This document shows, one piece after another, positions 16,687 to 26,264 of a stretch of DNA of 55,252 nucleotides. The translations under genes were made by a program, and so were the position numbers. This DNA is from Sphaerisporangium rufum (lineage in GTDB: Bacteria > Actinomycetota > Actinomycetes > Streptosporangiales > Streptosporangiaceae): positions 1-55,252 of the forward strand of contig NZ_BOOU01000025.1 in assembly GCF_016863395.1 (NCBI RefSeq). Direction: 5' to 3'. Under the pieces are notes generated by a model. It was not told where the DNA came from and ran no database searches. It worked only from the letters and a program-made list of their open reading frames with translations. Position 1 is the first letter of the stretch, and each line of letters starts with the position of its first letter.

Positions 16687-17583
16687 GTGGTGATGACCTC
16701 CACTCCCCGCCGGCCGGACGCCGGCGTCCGGCCCGATCCGACCGGCGCGGCCACCGGGCCCGACGGGGACGCACCAGGCCGCGGGTACCTGCTGGACAAC
16801 GCGCGCGCCGAGGCGGGTGAGCGGTTCGTCTGGCTGGCCGAGCTGTTCGACGGGGTGACGCGCGGGCACTTCGACCGGCTCGGGGTCGGGCCCGGCTCGC
16901 GCTGCTGGGAGGTGGGGGCCGGTGGCCGCAGCGTCCCGGAGGCGCTCGCGGCGGCCGTCGGCCCGGCCGGGTACGTGCTGGCCACCGACATCGACCCGTC
17001 GTGGCTGGCGGCGGGCGACGGGTACGAGGTGCGCCGGCACGACGTCGCCGCCGATCCGCCGCCGGAGCCGGGGACGTTCGATCTGGTGCACACCCGGCTC
17101 GTGCTCGTCCACGTGCCCGACCGGGCCCGGGCGCTGGCGACGATGGTGGCCGCGCTACGGCCCGGCGGCCGGCTGCTGGTCGAGGACGCCGACACCGCGC
17201 TGCAGCCGCTGGCGTGCCTGGACGACGGCGGCCCCGCGCAGCGGCGGGCCAACCGGCTGCGCGACGCGGTCCGCGAGCTGCTGGCGCGCCGCGGCGCGGA
17301 CCTGCGCTACGGCCGGACGCTGCCGCGGGCGCTGCGCGCGGCGGGCCTGGTGGACGTCGCCGCGGCGGGCTCGTTCCCGGTCGGCGGGCCGGCCTGCGAC
17401 CGGCTGGAGGCGGCGACCATCCGGCACGTGCGCGGCGAGCTGGTCGCGGCCGGGCTGGCCGGCGACGCCGAGATCGACGCGCACCTGGCCGCCGTGCACG
17501 CCGGCGAGCTCGACCTGACCCTCGCGCCGCTGATCTCGGCCTGGGGACGCCGGCCGGCGGAGCACGCGCCGGCCCCCGGTTAG
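16687..17583 (+). CDS. SAM-dependent class I methyltransferase
   Basis: 298 residues. Motif I CWEVGAGGRSVPEALA, followed by the acidic Asp in VLATDIDP, FDLVHTRLVLVHVPD (motif IV/V) and ALRPGGRLLVEDAD, defines a Rossmann-fold methyltransferase of the UbiE/Methyltransf_25 type. The first 40 residues are disordered. GTG codons at 16687 and 16690 and an ATG at 16693 are all in frame; 16687 is 8 nt after GGGGAGG and is chosen, with moderate certainty. It stands alone, so its substrate is unknown. Confidence 0.85.
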   Translation: MVMTSTPRRPDAGVRPDPTGAATGPDGDAPGRGYLLDNARAEAGERFVWLAELFDGVTRGHFDRLGVGPGSRCWEVGAGGRSVPEALAAAVGPAGYVLATDIDPSWLAAGDGYEVRRHDVAADPPPEPGTFDLVHTRLVLVHVPDRARALATMVAALRPGGRLLVEDADTALQPLACLDDGGPAQRRANRLRDAVRELLARRGADLRYGRTLPRALRAAGLVDVAAAGSFPVGGPACDRLEAATIRHVRGELVAAGLAGDAEIDAHLAAVHAGELDLTLAPLISAWGRRPAEHAPAPG

Positions 17584-17707
17584 GTGCGCTCCGGCATCGA
17601 CTCGGCCGAAGCGGGTCGCGGCCACAGGTGGGACCCGGAGCCGCCGCCGGCCGAACTCCGCGGATCACGCCGGACGGGTGGGAGGGGAGCCCGCGTGCCC
17701 TCAGGGG

Positions 17708-17743
17708 ACCCGGCCCGGCGGTGCGGGCACCGCCGGGCCGGGT
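17708..17743. terminator. Bidirectional intrinsic hairpin between convergent genes
   Basis: Perfect 15-bp stem (17708-17722 with 17729-17743) around a 6-nt loop, lying 5 bp past the stop of the leftward RND gene and 125 bp past the rightward methyltransferase gene. Confidence 0.8.
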
Positions 17744-17747
17744 GGGG

Positions 17748-20700
17748 TCAACTCCGTCCGGCGCCGACCGCCGTGTCGTGGCCGGCGGCCCGCTCCTGCT
17801 CGCCGGCTCCGGCCGGGTCGCCGCCCTCGCGGCCCTCGCCGGACGGCTCGCCGCCGGCCGGGGTGCCGTGCCGGGCGGCCCGCCGGGCCCGGATCCGCTC
17901 CTTGCGGCCCTCGACCATCGTGTAGAGGGTCGGCACCAGCAGCAGGGTGAGCAGCGTCGAGCTGACCAGCCCGCCGATCACCACGATGGCCAGCGGCCGG
18001 GAGATGAAGCCGCCCTCGCCGGTGAGGCCGAGCGCCATCGGCAGCAGCGCGAAGATCGTCGCCAGCGCGGTCATCAGGATGGGGCGCAGCCGCCGCCGGC
18101 CGCCCTCCACGACCGCCTCGTGCAGCGGCATGCCCTGCTCCCGGTACTGGTTCACCAGGTCGATCAGCACGATCGCGTTGGTGACCACGATGCCGATCAG
18201 CATCAACATGCCGATCATCGCGGCCAGCCCGAGCGTGGTGCCGGTGGCCAGCAGCAGCCCGATGGCACCGGTCGCCGCGAACGGGATGGACACCAGCAGC
18301 AGCAGCGGCTGCGCGACGCTACGGAACGTCGCCACCATCACGAAGAAGACCAGGGCGATGGCGGCCACCAGGGCCAGGCCCAGGTTGCCGAACGCCTCGG
18401 CCTGGTCGGCGCTGGCCCCGCCGATCTCGTACGACGCGCCGGCCGGCAGTGCCAGCGCCGCCAGCCGGCTCTTCAGCGCGGCGGAGGTCGCGCCGAGGTC
18501 GCTCCCGGTGGCCTTGGCGGACACCGTGGCGCTGCGCTCGCCGTCGACCCGGGTCACCTCGACCGGCCCGGCCACCTCGCGCACCGTCGCGACGTCGTCC
18601 ACCGTCACCTTGCCGGCGATCTTCACCTCGCGCAGCGCGGCCGCCGAGGCGGGCCGGTCGCCGCCGCGCAGCACGACGTCGGCGGTGGTGTCGTCGAACG
18701 CCAGCTCGGTGATCGTGGTGCCGCGGAAGGCCTGCGTCACGGCCTGGCCGATCGCGGCCTCGGTGAGGCCCTTCTCCGCCGCCTTCTTCCGGTTCACGGT
18801 GACCTGGATGCGCGGCACGGTGTCGGCCATGCTGCTGGTCACCTCGGCGACGCCGGGCATGCCGCTCACCGACTGCTGGACCTGCCGGGTGGCCGCGCGC
18901 AGCGTGTCCAGGTCGGCCGCCCGCACGTCGACGGCGAGGGAGTTCCCGCCGAACCCGCCGGACTGGCCGACGCTGATTTCCCCCGCGCCGGGCACCCCGG
19001 CCAGCCGGTCGGTCAGCCGCCGCTCGACCGCCGCGGTGTCGGTGCCCTCGCGCAGCGTCAGCGCGTGGGAGACCCGGGAGGCGGCGGTGGTGCCGCCGCG
19101 GAGCCTGGCGGTGCCACCGCCCACGGTGACCTGGTAGGACTCCACCTCCGGCGTGCCGGCCACCACCTGCTCGACCTTCTTGGCCATCGTGTCGGCGGCG
19201 GTCAGCGAGGTGTTGGGCGGCAGCTTCTGGCTGATGCTGAGGGTGTTCTGGCCGGCGTCGTCGATGAAGCTCGTCCGCAGCAGCGGCACCAGCGCCAGGG
19301 TGCCCACGAAGATCACCGCAGCGGTGGCGACCGTGATGATCCGGTGCCGGGTGGCGAACCGGATGACCGGGACGTAGGCCCGCTGCAGCAGCCCGCGGCG
19401 CTCCTTCTCGTCGGCCGCCCGGCGGATCGCCGCGGCGTCCCCGCCCTTGGGCGCCTTGAGGAACCAGTAACTCAGCACCGGGACGACGGTCAGCGACACC
19501 AGCAGCGACGCCAGCAGCGCCACGGTGACGGTGACCGCGAACGGGCCGAACAGCTCGCCGACCAGGCCGCCGACGAAGGCGATCGGCAGGAAGACCGCGA
19601 CGGTCGTCAGCGTCGAGCTGGTGACCGCCCCCGCCACCTCGCGGACGCCGTCACCGATCGCGCGCCCCTTGGACTCGCCGTAGGAGAGGTGGCGTTTGAT
19701 GTTCTCCAGCACCACGATCGAGTCGTCCACCACCCGGCCGACCGCGATGGTCAGCGCGCCCAGGGTGAGCATGTTCAGCGAGTAGTCCTGCAGCCACAGC
19801 GCGATGAGGGCGATCAGCACCGACAGCGGGATGGACACCGCCGTCACGATCGTCGAGCGCAGCGAGAACAGGAAGACCAGGATGACCAGCACGGCCATCG
19901 CCAGGCCGAGCAGCCCTTCGGTGGTCAGGCTGTCGATCGCCTGCTCCACCGACGGCGCCTGGTCGAACACCACGGTGATCTGCGCGCCACCGCCCAGGGC
20001 CGCGGCGAGGGCGGGCAGCTTGGCCCGCACGTCGTGGGAGATGGCCACCGCGTTGCCGTCCGGCGTCATGGTCATCGAGACGCCGAGGCTGGGCTTGCCG
20101 TTGGTGCGGGTGAGGGTGGTGGCCTCGGCGAGTTCCAGCTCGACCTTGGCCACGTCGCCGAGCCGGACCGGCTTGGGCGCCGCCGCCGGGCGCGCGGCCG
20201 CGCCCGCCGCGCCTGCCGCGCCCGGGTTCCGCGCCTGGCCGCCGGCGGACCCGGGTGCGGCGCCGGCCGCCGGCGGGGTCAGGTAGAGGTCGCGGATGTT
20301 CTTGACCGAACCGAGCGCGGTGCCCACCTGGACGCTGAGCGACCGGCCGGACCGGGTCAGGGTGCCGGCCGGCAGCGGGGTGCCCGCGGACTGCAGCGCG
20401 GTGACGATCGCGGCGGAGCTCAGCCCGCGCTCGGCCAGCTCGTCGTCGTCCGGGGTGATGGACACGACCTGCTCGCGGGTGCCGGTGACCGTCACCTCGC
20501 GGACCCCGGCGATGCCGGACAGCTCGGGGACCACCTGCTCGGCCAGCCGGTCGGCCAGCCGCCGCTGGTCCTCGGCCGAGCCGACCGCGAGCTGCAGCAC
20601 CGGGATGTCATCGGTGTTGCCCGACGCCACCTGCGGCTCGACGCCGTCCGGCAGCCCGGCGCCCAGCCGGGCCACCGCCTGCTGGATGCGGTTCCGCGCG

Positions 20701-21011
20701 TCCTCGATGTCGCTGCCGAAGTCGAACCCCACCTGCACCACCGCGCTGGAGTCGCGGGAGGTCGAGGTGAGCGAGGTGACCCCGTCCAGGCCGCGGACCG
20801 CGTCCTCCAGCGGCCGGGTGACGTTGTCCTCGACGATCTGCGGGGCCGCGCCGGGATAGGAGGCGATGACCGACACGACGGGGAAGGCCAGTGACGGCAG
20901 GAGCTGCTGCTTGAGCGCCGGGATGGTGTACGCGCCGAAGGCGGCCACCACCAAGGTGATCATGGCGACGAGCCCGCGGTTGGCGAGGCTCAGTCTGGCG
21001 AGTGACGACAT
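17748..21011 (-). CDS. RND-family efflux permease (AcrB/SwrC-like)
   Basis: 1087-residue membrane transporter with the HAE1-type duplicated architecture: a short N-terminal helix, a large extracytoplasmic loop, a six-helix block, then a repeat. Helix 4 carries the proton-relay pair in GRVVDDSIVVLENIKRH. The helix-10 Lys of AcrB is replaced by Thr (IGIVVTNAIVLIDLVNQ). An Ala/Gly/Pro-rich insert of about 35 residues sits in the first loop. No membrane-fusion or outer-membrane partner is nearby, as expected for a monoderm and as for SwrC of Bacillus subtilis. It lies 279 bp downstream of a two-component system on the same strand, which may control it. Confidence 0.92.
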   Translation of the reverse strand: MSSLARLSLANRGLVAMITLVVAAFGAYTIPALKQQLLPSLAFPVVSVIASYPGAAPQIVEDNVTRPLEDAVRGLDGVTSLTSTSRDSSAVVQVGFDFGSDIEDARNRIQQAVARLGAGLPDGVEPQVASGNTDDIPVLQLAVGSAEDQRRLADRLAEQVVPELSGIAGVREVTVTGTREQVVSITPDDDELAERGLSSAAIVTALQSAGTPLPAGTLTRSGRSLSVQVGTALGSVKNIRDLYLTPPAAGAAPGSAGGQARNPGAAGAAGAAARPAAAPKPVRLGDVAKVELELAEATTLTRTNGKPSLGVSMTMTPDGNAVAISHDVRAKLPALAAALGGGAQITVVFDQAPSVEQAIDSLTTEGLLGLAMAVLVILVFLFSLRSTIVTAVSIPLSVLIALIALWLQDYSLNMLTLGALTIAVGRVVDDSIVVLENIKRHLSYGESKGRAIGDGVREVAGAVTSSTLTTVAVFLPIAFVGGLVGELFGPFAVTVTVALLASLLVSLTVVPVLSYWFLKAPKGGDAAAIRRAADEKERRGLLQRAYVPVIRFATRHRIITVATAAVIFVGTLALVPLLRTSFIDDAGQNTLSISQKLPPNTSLTAADTMAKKVEQVVAGTPEVESYQVTVGGGTARLRGGTTAASRVSHALTLREGTDTAAVERRLTDRLAGVPGAGEISVGQSGGFGGNSLAVDVRAADLDTLRAATRQVQQSVSGMPGVAEVTSSMADTVPRIQVTVNRKKAAEKGLTEAAIGQAVTQAFRGTTITELAFDDTTADVVLRGGDRPASAAALREVKIAGKVTVDDVATVREVAGPVEVTRVDGERSATVSAKATGSDLGATSAALKSRLAALALPAGASYEIGGASADQAEAFGNLGLALVAAIALVFFVMVATFRSVAQPLLLLVSIPFAATGAIGLLLATGTTLGLAAMIGMLMLIGIVVTNAIVLIDLVNQYREQGMPLHEAVVEGGRRRLRPILMTALATIFALLPMALGLTGEGGFISRPLAIVVIGGLVSSTLLTLLLVPTLYTMVEGRKERIRARRAARHGTPAGGEPSGEGREGGDPAGAGEQERAAGHDTAVGAGRS

Positions 21012-21142
21012 CGGTCCACTTCTGCTCGGGCCCGTCCGGGCGGGCACGGTCGGCGGGAGGCGGCCGGCGGGGGGCCGGCACGCTTCCCCAAGCCTGGCCG
21101 ATCGGCGGGGCCGGTGGATCACGCTTCAGGACGATCCCGCGC

Positions 21143-21160
21143 GTACGGCGATCGCCGTAC
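21143..21160 (-). promoter_or_regulatory. Perfect 18-bp palindrome upstream of the RND transporter gene
   Basis: GTACGGCGATCGCCGTAC, 132-149 bp before the RND start codon in the 279-bp gap after the response regulator gene. Likely an operator; the adjacent NarL-type regulator is the obvious candidate ligand but this is inference. Confidence 0.55.
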
Positions 21161-21290
21161 CGGGCCGGCCGGGATCCGCCGCCCGCCGGACCGGCTCCCC
21201 GGCCTTGCCATGGGCGGCCCACGGGTGGCCTGCCGGAGGCCGCGGCGGGAACGCCGGGCGTCCGCGGCCGGCCCCCGGCGAGGAACGGTC

Positions 21291-21983
21291 TCAGCCGGAG
21301 GGGGCCGGCGGGGCCGGGCGGCGCGGGGTGACCAGCCCGGTCTCGTAGGCGATCACCACCAGCTGGGCGCGGTCGTGCGCGCCCAGCTTGAGCATCGCCC
21401 GGTTGACGTGCGTCTTGGCGGTCATCCGGCTGATGCCGAGCCGCCCGGAGATCTCGTCGTTGGTCAGCCCGCAAGCGACCAGCGTCATGATCTCGCGCTC
21501 GCGGTCGGTCAGCACCGCCAGGCTCTCCGGCGCCGGGGCGGCCGCCGCGCCGGGCCCGGCCAGGTAGCGGGCGATGAGCTCCCGGGTCGCGGCGGGGGAG
21601 AGCAGCGAGTCCCCGCGGGCCACCACCCGGATCGCCTGCTGCAGTTCGGCCGCCTCGACGCCCTTGCCGAGGAACCCGCTCGCCCCGGCGCGCAGCGCCG
21701 CGAAGACGTACTCGTCGAGTTCGAAGGTGGTCAGCACCAGGATCCGCACCCCGCGCAGCGCCGGGTCGGCGGTGATCAGCCGGGTGGCGGCCAGCCCGTC
21801 CAGGCCGGGCATCCGGATGTCCATCAGCACCACGTCTGCCGCGGTCTCCTTGGCCAGCCGCACCGCCTCCCCGCCGTCGGCGGCCTCGCCGACGACCTCC
21901 AGGTCGGGCGCGGAGTCGATGAGCACCCGGAACCCGGCCCGGACCAGCGCCTGGTCGTCGGCGACCAGCACCCGGACGGCCAT
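21291..21983 (-). CDS. NarL/LuxR-type response regulator
   Basis: 230 residues. Receiver domain with acidic pocket VLVADD, phospho-acceptor Asp55 in LMDIRMPG, Thr in VLTTFE and Lys in GFLGKGV. The C-terminal LuxR-type HTH spans about residues 160-218 (LTDREREIMTLVACGLTNDEIS). Its ATG overlaps the stop codon of the kinase gene by one base (TGATG), so the pair is translationally coupled. The RND transporter lies downstream on the same strand. Confidence 0.95.
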   Translation of the reverse strand: MAVRVLVADDQALVRAGFRVLIDSAPDLEVVGEAADGGEAVRLAKETAADVVLMDIRMPGLDGLAATRLITADPALRGVRILVLTTFELDEYVFAALRAGASGFLGKGVEAAELQQAIRVVARGDSLLSPAATRELIARYLAGPGAAAAPAPESLAVLTDREREIMTLVACGLTNDEISGRLGISRMTAKTHVNRAMLKLGAHDRAQLVVIAYETGLVTPRRPAPPAPSG

Positions 21984-23164
21984 CAGCCCTCCACCGCCGG
22001 CGCGGGCAGCACCGCGCGCACCCGGAACCCGCGGCCGGGGGCCGGTCCCGCCTGGAAGGTGCCGCCCACCGACAGCGCGCGTTCCCGCATGCCGACCAGC
22101 CCGTGCCCCGGCGCGGGCCCCGGCGGGCCGCCCCGGCCGTCGTCGGTCACCTCGACGGCCAGGTCCGCCGGGCCGTACCGCAGCCGCACCCGGGTGGTGG
22201 CCCGGCCGGCGTGCTTGCCGACGTTGGTGAGCGCCTCCTGGACGATGCGGAACGCGGTCAGCTCCACCGGGAACGGCAGCGGGCGCGCCGGGCCGTCCAC
22301 CTGGCAGCCGACCGCCATCCCGGCCGCCGCGAACGCGTCGATCAGCTCCGGCAGCCGGTCCAGGCCGGGCGCCGGTTCGGTCGGTGCCTCCTCGGCGGTG
22401 CCCGGCTGGCGCAGCAGGCCGACGGTGGCCCGCAGCTCGTCCAGCGCGGACCGCCCGGCCCGCCGGATGTGCCCGAGCGCCTCGCCCGCCTGCCGCGGCT
22501 CGCGCGCCAGCACGTGCTCGGCCACCTGGGCCTGCACGTTGATGAGCACGATGTGATGGGCGAGCACGTCGTGCAGCTCCCGGGCGATCCGCAGCCGCTC
22601 CTCCATCACCCGGCGCCGGGCCTCCTCCTCCCGGGTGCGCTCGGCGCGCTCGGCCCGTTCCTCGATCGCGGCGACGTAGGCGCGGCGGCTGCGCAGCGCG
22701 TCGCCGGCCGCGGCCGCCATGCCGATCCAGGCGATCTGCCCGGCCACCTCCGGACCCCACCAGGCGGCGCCGGAGAACGCGATGCGCACCCCGGCCAGCA
22801 CCAGCGCCACGATCGCCCCCGCCGTCCAGCCGGCCCGGCGGGAGCCGTGCGCGGCCAGGCCGGCCACCGCGACCGCCGGCACGATGTCGAGCGGCGTATT
22901 GCGGGCCCCGCCGATCGCCATGTTGGCGACCACGCCGGCGACGGTGATCGCCACCACCGCGCGCGGCCACCGGCGCCGGACCGCCAGCGCCGCGCACACC
23001 AGCACGCCGATGGCCAGGCCGGCCCCGCTCAGCGGCTCCGCGGCGCCCCGGTGCTCCGACGGCGGGCCGAACGCGACCGGGACGAAGACCAGGAGCGCCA
23101 CGAGGGAGTTCAGCAGCAGCGGCCGGGCCCGCAGGGCGTGCCACAGCTCGGTCAGGCGACGCAC
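21983..23164 (-). CDS. Sensor histidine kinase, HisKA_3 (NarX/DesK-like)
   Basis: 393 residues. Four to five hydrophobic helices occupy residues about 15-155 with little extracellular loop, then a linker coiled coil rich in Glu/Arg, the HisKA_3 box EERLRIARELHDVLAHH (His198) and an HATPase domain with N box EALTNVGKHA, DDGRG and GHGLVGMRER. The short loops suggest it senses a membrane-linked cue such as envelope stress or an antibiotic. GTG 23164 is the best available start, though its ribosome binding site is weak. It is coupled to the response regulator gene. Confidence 0.92.
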   Translation of the reverse strand: MRRLTELWHALRARPLLLNSLVALLVFVPVAFGPPSEHRGAAEPLSGAGLAIGVLVCAALAVRRRWPRAVVAITVAGVVANMAIGGARNTPLDIVPAVAVAGLAAHGSRRAGWTAGAIVALVLAGVRIAFSGAAWWGPEVAGQIAWIGMAAAAGDALRSRRAYVAAIEERAERAERTREEEARRRVMEERLRIARELHDVLAHHIVLINVQAQVAEHVLAREPRQAGEALGHIRRAGRSALDELRATVGLLRQPGTAEEAPTEPAPGLDRLPELIDAFAAAGMAVGCQVDGPARPLPFPVELTAFRIVQEALTNVGKHAGRATTRVRLRYGPADLAVEVTDDGRGGPPGPAPGHGLVGMRERALSVGGTFQAGPAPGRGFRVRAVLPAPAVEG

Positions 23165-23493
23165 GATCCCACCGTACGGCGGCGCGGGCGTCGCGCTCCT
23201 CCTCCCCGGGTACCACCAGGCCCGGGTCACGTACCGCGGTCACGGTAGATCCAGGGGAAAGAAGTGTCCCTCGCTGTGGCCAAGCCTGCACAAAAATTTC
23301 ATAATCGGGGCACGTGTAACAGGCGGTCAGCACCGTTGATCGCCTGGTGTAACAGCCAGGCCCGTGGAACGCGGGAGCGAAGCCCGGCATCAAATCGGAC
23401 GATTCGGGCAGAAGATCGGGCACCGCCCGGCGGTTCCGGGCGCGGTTCGCCGGACGGCGGGACCGCGCGCGGGGCCGAGAGTGAGGAGACGAC
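23165..23493. promoter_or_regulatory. Divergent promoter region of the kinase and glpFK
   Basis: 329 bp with an AT-rich core around 23285-23310 (CAAAAATTTCATAATC), the likely glpF promoter. Direct repeat GTGTAACAG occurs at 23314-23322 and 23347-23355, 33 bp apart (about three helical turns). Between them CAGGCG at 23320 and CGCCTG at 23341 form an inverted repeat. This is a plausible site for a glycerol-responsive regulator of the GylR/IclR type; no such gene is in the window. Confidence 0.5.
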
Positions 23494-24351
23494 ATGGTCC
23501 GACCAAGGCAGGCCCCCGGCCTGGCCGGCGAGCTGGCCGCGGAGTTCGCGGGAACCCTCATCCTGATCCTTTTCGGCACCGCCGTCGTGGCCCAGGTGGT
23601 CGCCGGCGGCATCGGCGACCACGACAGCATCGCCTGGGCCTGGGGCCTGGGCGTCACCCTCGGCGTCTACACGGCCGGGCGGATCAGCGGCGCGCACCTG
23701 AACCCGGCGGTGACGCTGGCGCTCGCCGCCTTCAAGGGGTTCTCCTGGCGCAAGGTGCTGCCCTACTCGCTGGCCCAGACCGCCGGGGCGTTCGTCGCGG
23801 CGCTGATCGTCCGCTGGAACTACTCCGAGGTGCTCCACCAGGTGGACCCCGGGCTGACCATCAAGACCCAGGGCGTCTTCTCCACCCTGCCCGGCAACGG
23901 CACCCTGCCGGTGCACGAATGGGGCGCCTTCCGCGACCAGGTGATCGGCACCGCCATCCTGCTGTTCCTGGTGCTGGCGGTCACCGACATCGCCAACACC
24001 TCGCCCGCGGCCAACCTGGCGCCGTTCGTCATCGGCCTCATCGTCGTGGCGATCGGGATGGCCTGGGGCACCAACGCCGGCTACGCCATCAACCCGGCCC
24101 GCGACTTCGGCCCCCGGCTGGCCTCCTTCCTGACCGGATACGGCTCGGCCTGGCGAGATCAGTACGGCCAGCTCTATTTCTGGGTGCCCATCATCGCCCC
24201 GCTGATCGGCGGCCTGCTCGGCGCCGGGCTGTACCAGGCGCTGGTGGCCCGGTTCCTGCCCGACCCCGACGCGCCGGAGCCGGGTACCGTCCCCACCGAG
24301 GCCGCATCGTCTGGAACGTCCGCCGCAAGAGGAGGAACCACGGATGGCTGA
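23494..24351 (+). CDS. glpF: Glycerol uptake facilitator (aquaglyceroporin)
   Basis: 285-residue MIP-family channel with six membrane helices and the two half-helix motifs HLNPAVT (NPA at 70-72) and [10 protein letters not shown] (NPA at 200-202). The Asp after the second NPAR is the aquaglyceroporin marker, so glycerol rather than only water should pass. ATG 23494 has AGGAG 5 nt upstream. The gene overlaps glpK by 8 bp, tying glycerol entry to phosphorylation. The C-terminal 30 residues are a polar cytoplasmic tail. Confidence 0.95.
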   Translation: MVRPRQAPGLAGELAAEFAGTLILILFGTAVVAQVVAGGIGDHDSIAWAWGLGVTLGVYTAGRISGAHLNPAVTLALAAFKGFSWRKVLPYSLAQTAGAFVAALIVRWNYSEVLHQVDPGLTIKTQGVFSTLPGNGTLPVHEWGAFRDQVIGTAILLFLVLAVTDIANTSPAANLAPFVIGLIVVAIGMAWGTNAGYAINPARDFGPRLASFLTGYGSAWRDQYGQLYFWVPIIAPLIGGLLGAGLYQALVARFLPDPDAPEPGTVPTEAASSGTSAARGGTTDG

Positions 24352-25861
24352 CTTCGTCGGAGCAATCGACCAGGGCACCACGAGCTCCCGCTTCATGATC
24401 TTCGATCACGGCGGCAACGAGATCGCCCGCCACCAGCTGGAGCACGAGCAGATCCTGCCGCGGGCCGGCTGGGTGGAGCACAACCCGGTGGAGATCTGGG
24501 AGCGCACCCGCGCCGTGGTGGAGACGGCCCTCGGCAAGGCCAACCTGTCGGCGTCCGACCTGGTCGGCCTCGGCATCACCAACCAGCGGGAGACCGCCGT
24601 GGTGTGGAACCGCCGCACCGGCCGCCCCTACTACAACGCCATCGTCTGGCAGGACACCCGCACCGACCGCATCGCCAGCGCGCTGGAACGCGAGGGCAAG
24701 GGCGACGTCATCCGCCGCAAGGCCGGCCTGCCACCCGCCACGTACTTCTCCGGCGGCAAGGTCAAGTGGATCCTCGACAACGTGGACGGGGTGCGCGCGG
24801 CGGCCGAGGCCGGCGACGCCATCTTCGGCAACACCGACACCTGGCTGATCTGGAACCTCACCGGCGGGCCGAACGGCGGCGTGCACGTCACCGACCCGAC
24901 CAACGCCAGCCGCACCATGCTGATGAACCTGGAGACGCTCGACTGGGACGACGAGCTGCTGTCGTTCTTCGACATCCCCCGCTCGATGCTGCCGGAGATC
25001 CGCCCGTCCTCCGATCCGCGCTCCTACGGGTCCACCCGCGCCGACGGCCCGCTCGGCGGCGAGCTGCCCATCTGCGGCGACCTCGGCGACCAGCAGGCGG
25101 CCACCGTCGGCCAGGTCTGCTTCGAGGTGGGCGAGGCCAAGAACACCTACGGCACCGGCAACTTCCTGTTGCTCAACACCGGCGAGGAGCTGGTCCGCTC
25201 CCAGCACGGCCTGCTCACCACGGTGTGCTACCAGTTCGGCGACGCCAAGCCCGTCTACGCGCTGGAAGGCTCGATCGCGGTCACCGGTTCGGCGGTGCAG
25301 TGGCTGCGCGACCAGCTCGGCATCATCTCCGGCGCCGCGCAGAGCGAGTCGCTGGCCCGCCAGGTGGGCGACAACGGGGGCGTCTACTTCGTGCCCGCGT
25401 TCTCCGGCCTGTTCGCGCCGTACTGGCGCTCGGACGCGCGCGGTGCGATCGTCGGTCTTTCGCGGTTCAACACCAACGCGCACATCGCCCGGGCCACCCT
25501 GGAGGCCATCTGCTACCAGAGCCGGGACGTGGTGGAGGCCATGCAGCAGGACTCCGGCGTGCACCTGGACGTGCTGCGGGTGGACGGCGGGGTGACGGCC
25601 AACGACCTGTGCATGCAGATCCAGGCGGACGTGCTCGGGGTGGCGGTGTCCAAGCCGGTGGTGGCCGAGACGACGGCGCTCGGCGCCGCCTACGCGGCCG
25701 GGCTGGCGCTCGGCTTCTGGTCCTCCACCGAGGAGCTGAAGAGCAACTGGAACGAGGACCGGCGCTGGCTGCCCACCTGGAGCGACGAGCAGCGCGCCGA
25801 AGGGTACGCCGGCTGGAAGAAGGCGGTGCAGCGCACCCTGGACTGGGTCGACGTCGACTGA
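24344..25861 (+). CDS. glpK: Glycerol kinase
   Basis: 505 residues, the normal length for the FGGY family. It begins [20 protein letters not shown] (ATP phosphate-binding loop) and carries [31 protein letters not shown] substrate residues at about 75-105, [15 protein letters not shown], and the C-terminal [19 protein letters not shown]. It converts glycerol to glycerol 3-phosphate in the cytoplasm. The ATG at 24344 lies inside the end of glpF, so the two are translationally coupled. No glpD is present nearby. Confidence 0.97.
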   Translation: MADFVGAIDQGTTSSRFMIFDHGGNEIARHQLEHEQILPRAGWVEHNPVEIWERTRAVVETALGKANLSASDLVGLGITNQRETAVVWNRRTGRPYYNAIVWQDTRTDRIASALEREGKGDVIRRKAGLPPATYFSGGKVKWILDNVDGVRAAAEAGDAIFGNTDTWLIWNLTGGPNGGVHVTDPTNASRTMLMNLETLDWDDELLSFFDIPRSMLPEIRPSSDPRSYGSTRADGPLGGELPICGDLGDQQAATVGQVCFEVGEAKNTYGTGNFLLLNTGEELVRSQHGLLTTVCYQFGDAKPVYALEGSIAVTGSAVQWLRDQLGIISGAAQSESLARQVGDNGGVYFVPAFSGLFAPYWRSDARGAIVGLSRFNTNAHIARATLEAICYQSRDVVEAMQQDSGVHLDVLRVDGGVTANDLCMQIQADVLGVAVSKPVVAETTALGAAYAAGLALGFWSSTEELKSNWNEDRRWLPTWSDEQRAEGYAGWKKAVQRTLDWVDVD

Positions 25862-25880
25862 GCGACCGGGGAGCGTCCTG

Positions 25881-25915
25881 ACGGCCCGGCGGCCCGAGCA
25901 CGGCCGCCGGGCCGT
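25881..25915 (+). terminator. Intrinsic terminator of glpFK
   Basis: Perfect 14-bp stem (25881-25894 with 25902-25915) and 7-nt loop, 20 bp after the glpK stop. Confidence 0.85.
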
Positions 25916-26201
25916 GTCATGCCCGGACCCCTGAGCGCCGCGCCCGCTACGCGCTCCGCGCCGTCCGCGCCGATCGCGGCTTTCGCGGCGTTCACCTGAT
26001 CAGTGGCGGATGTTCATCTCGCCGGGCGGCCGCGCGGTGCCGTGCGCCACCCGGCCGCGGCGCCATCGTGGCTGCTCGCGGTGGGTGCGGCGCGGGGGAG
26101 CGGCAGCTTCTGACCAAGCCGTCCACTTTCCGGCAGCAACTACTGATATTTCATGACTTATCCGACAGAGTCATTGTCCTTTCTGTCTCATCAACCCCCC
26201 A

Positions 26202-26264
26202 AGGTCCGGCATCTCATGATGCGCCGGGGCCTGGAGACAGAAGGAGAGACTCGTGAGACGAGTC
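26202..26264 (+). promoter_or_regulatory. Structured leader and start-codon hairpin of the secreted nuclease gene
   Basis: An imperfect stem-loop spans 26202-26232 with core GCATC-TCAT-GATGC. A second, perfect hairpin GACTCGT-GAG-ACGAGTC at 26248-26264 contains the GTG start codon (26253) in its left arm. The region before it (about 26100-26200) is AT-rich and probably holds the promoter. The rest of the gap after glpK (25916-26100) shows nothing recognisable. Confidence 0.5.

Noticed and set aside
21291-23164. Two-component system as the DosR/DosS partner of the stress block
   Set aside because: The kinase has only membrane helices and no GAF domains, and the genes are 11 kb away beside an RND pump, so a link to the DosR-like boxes is not supported.
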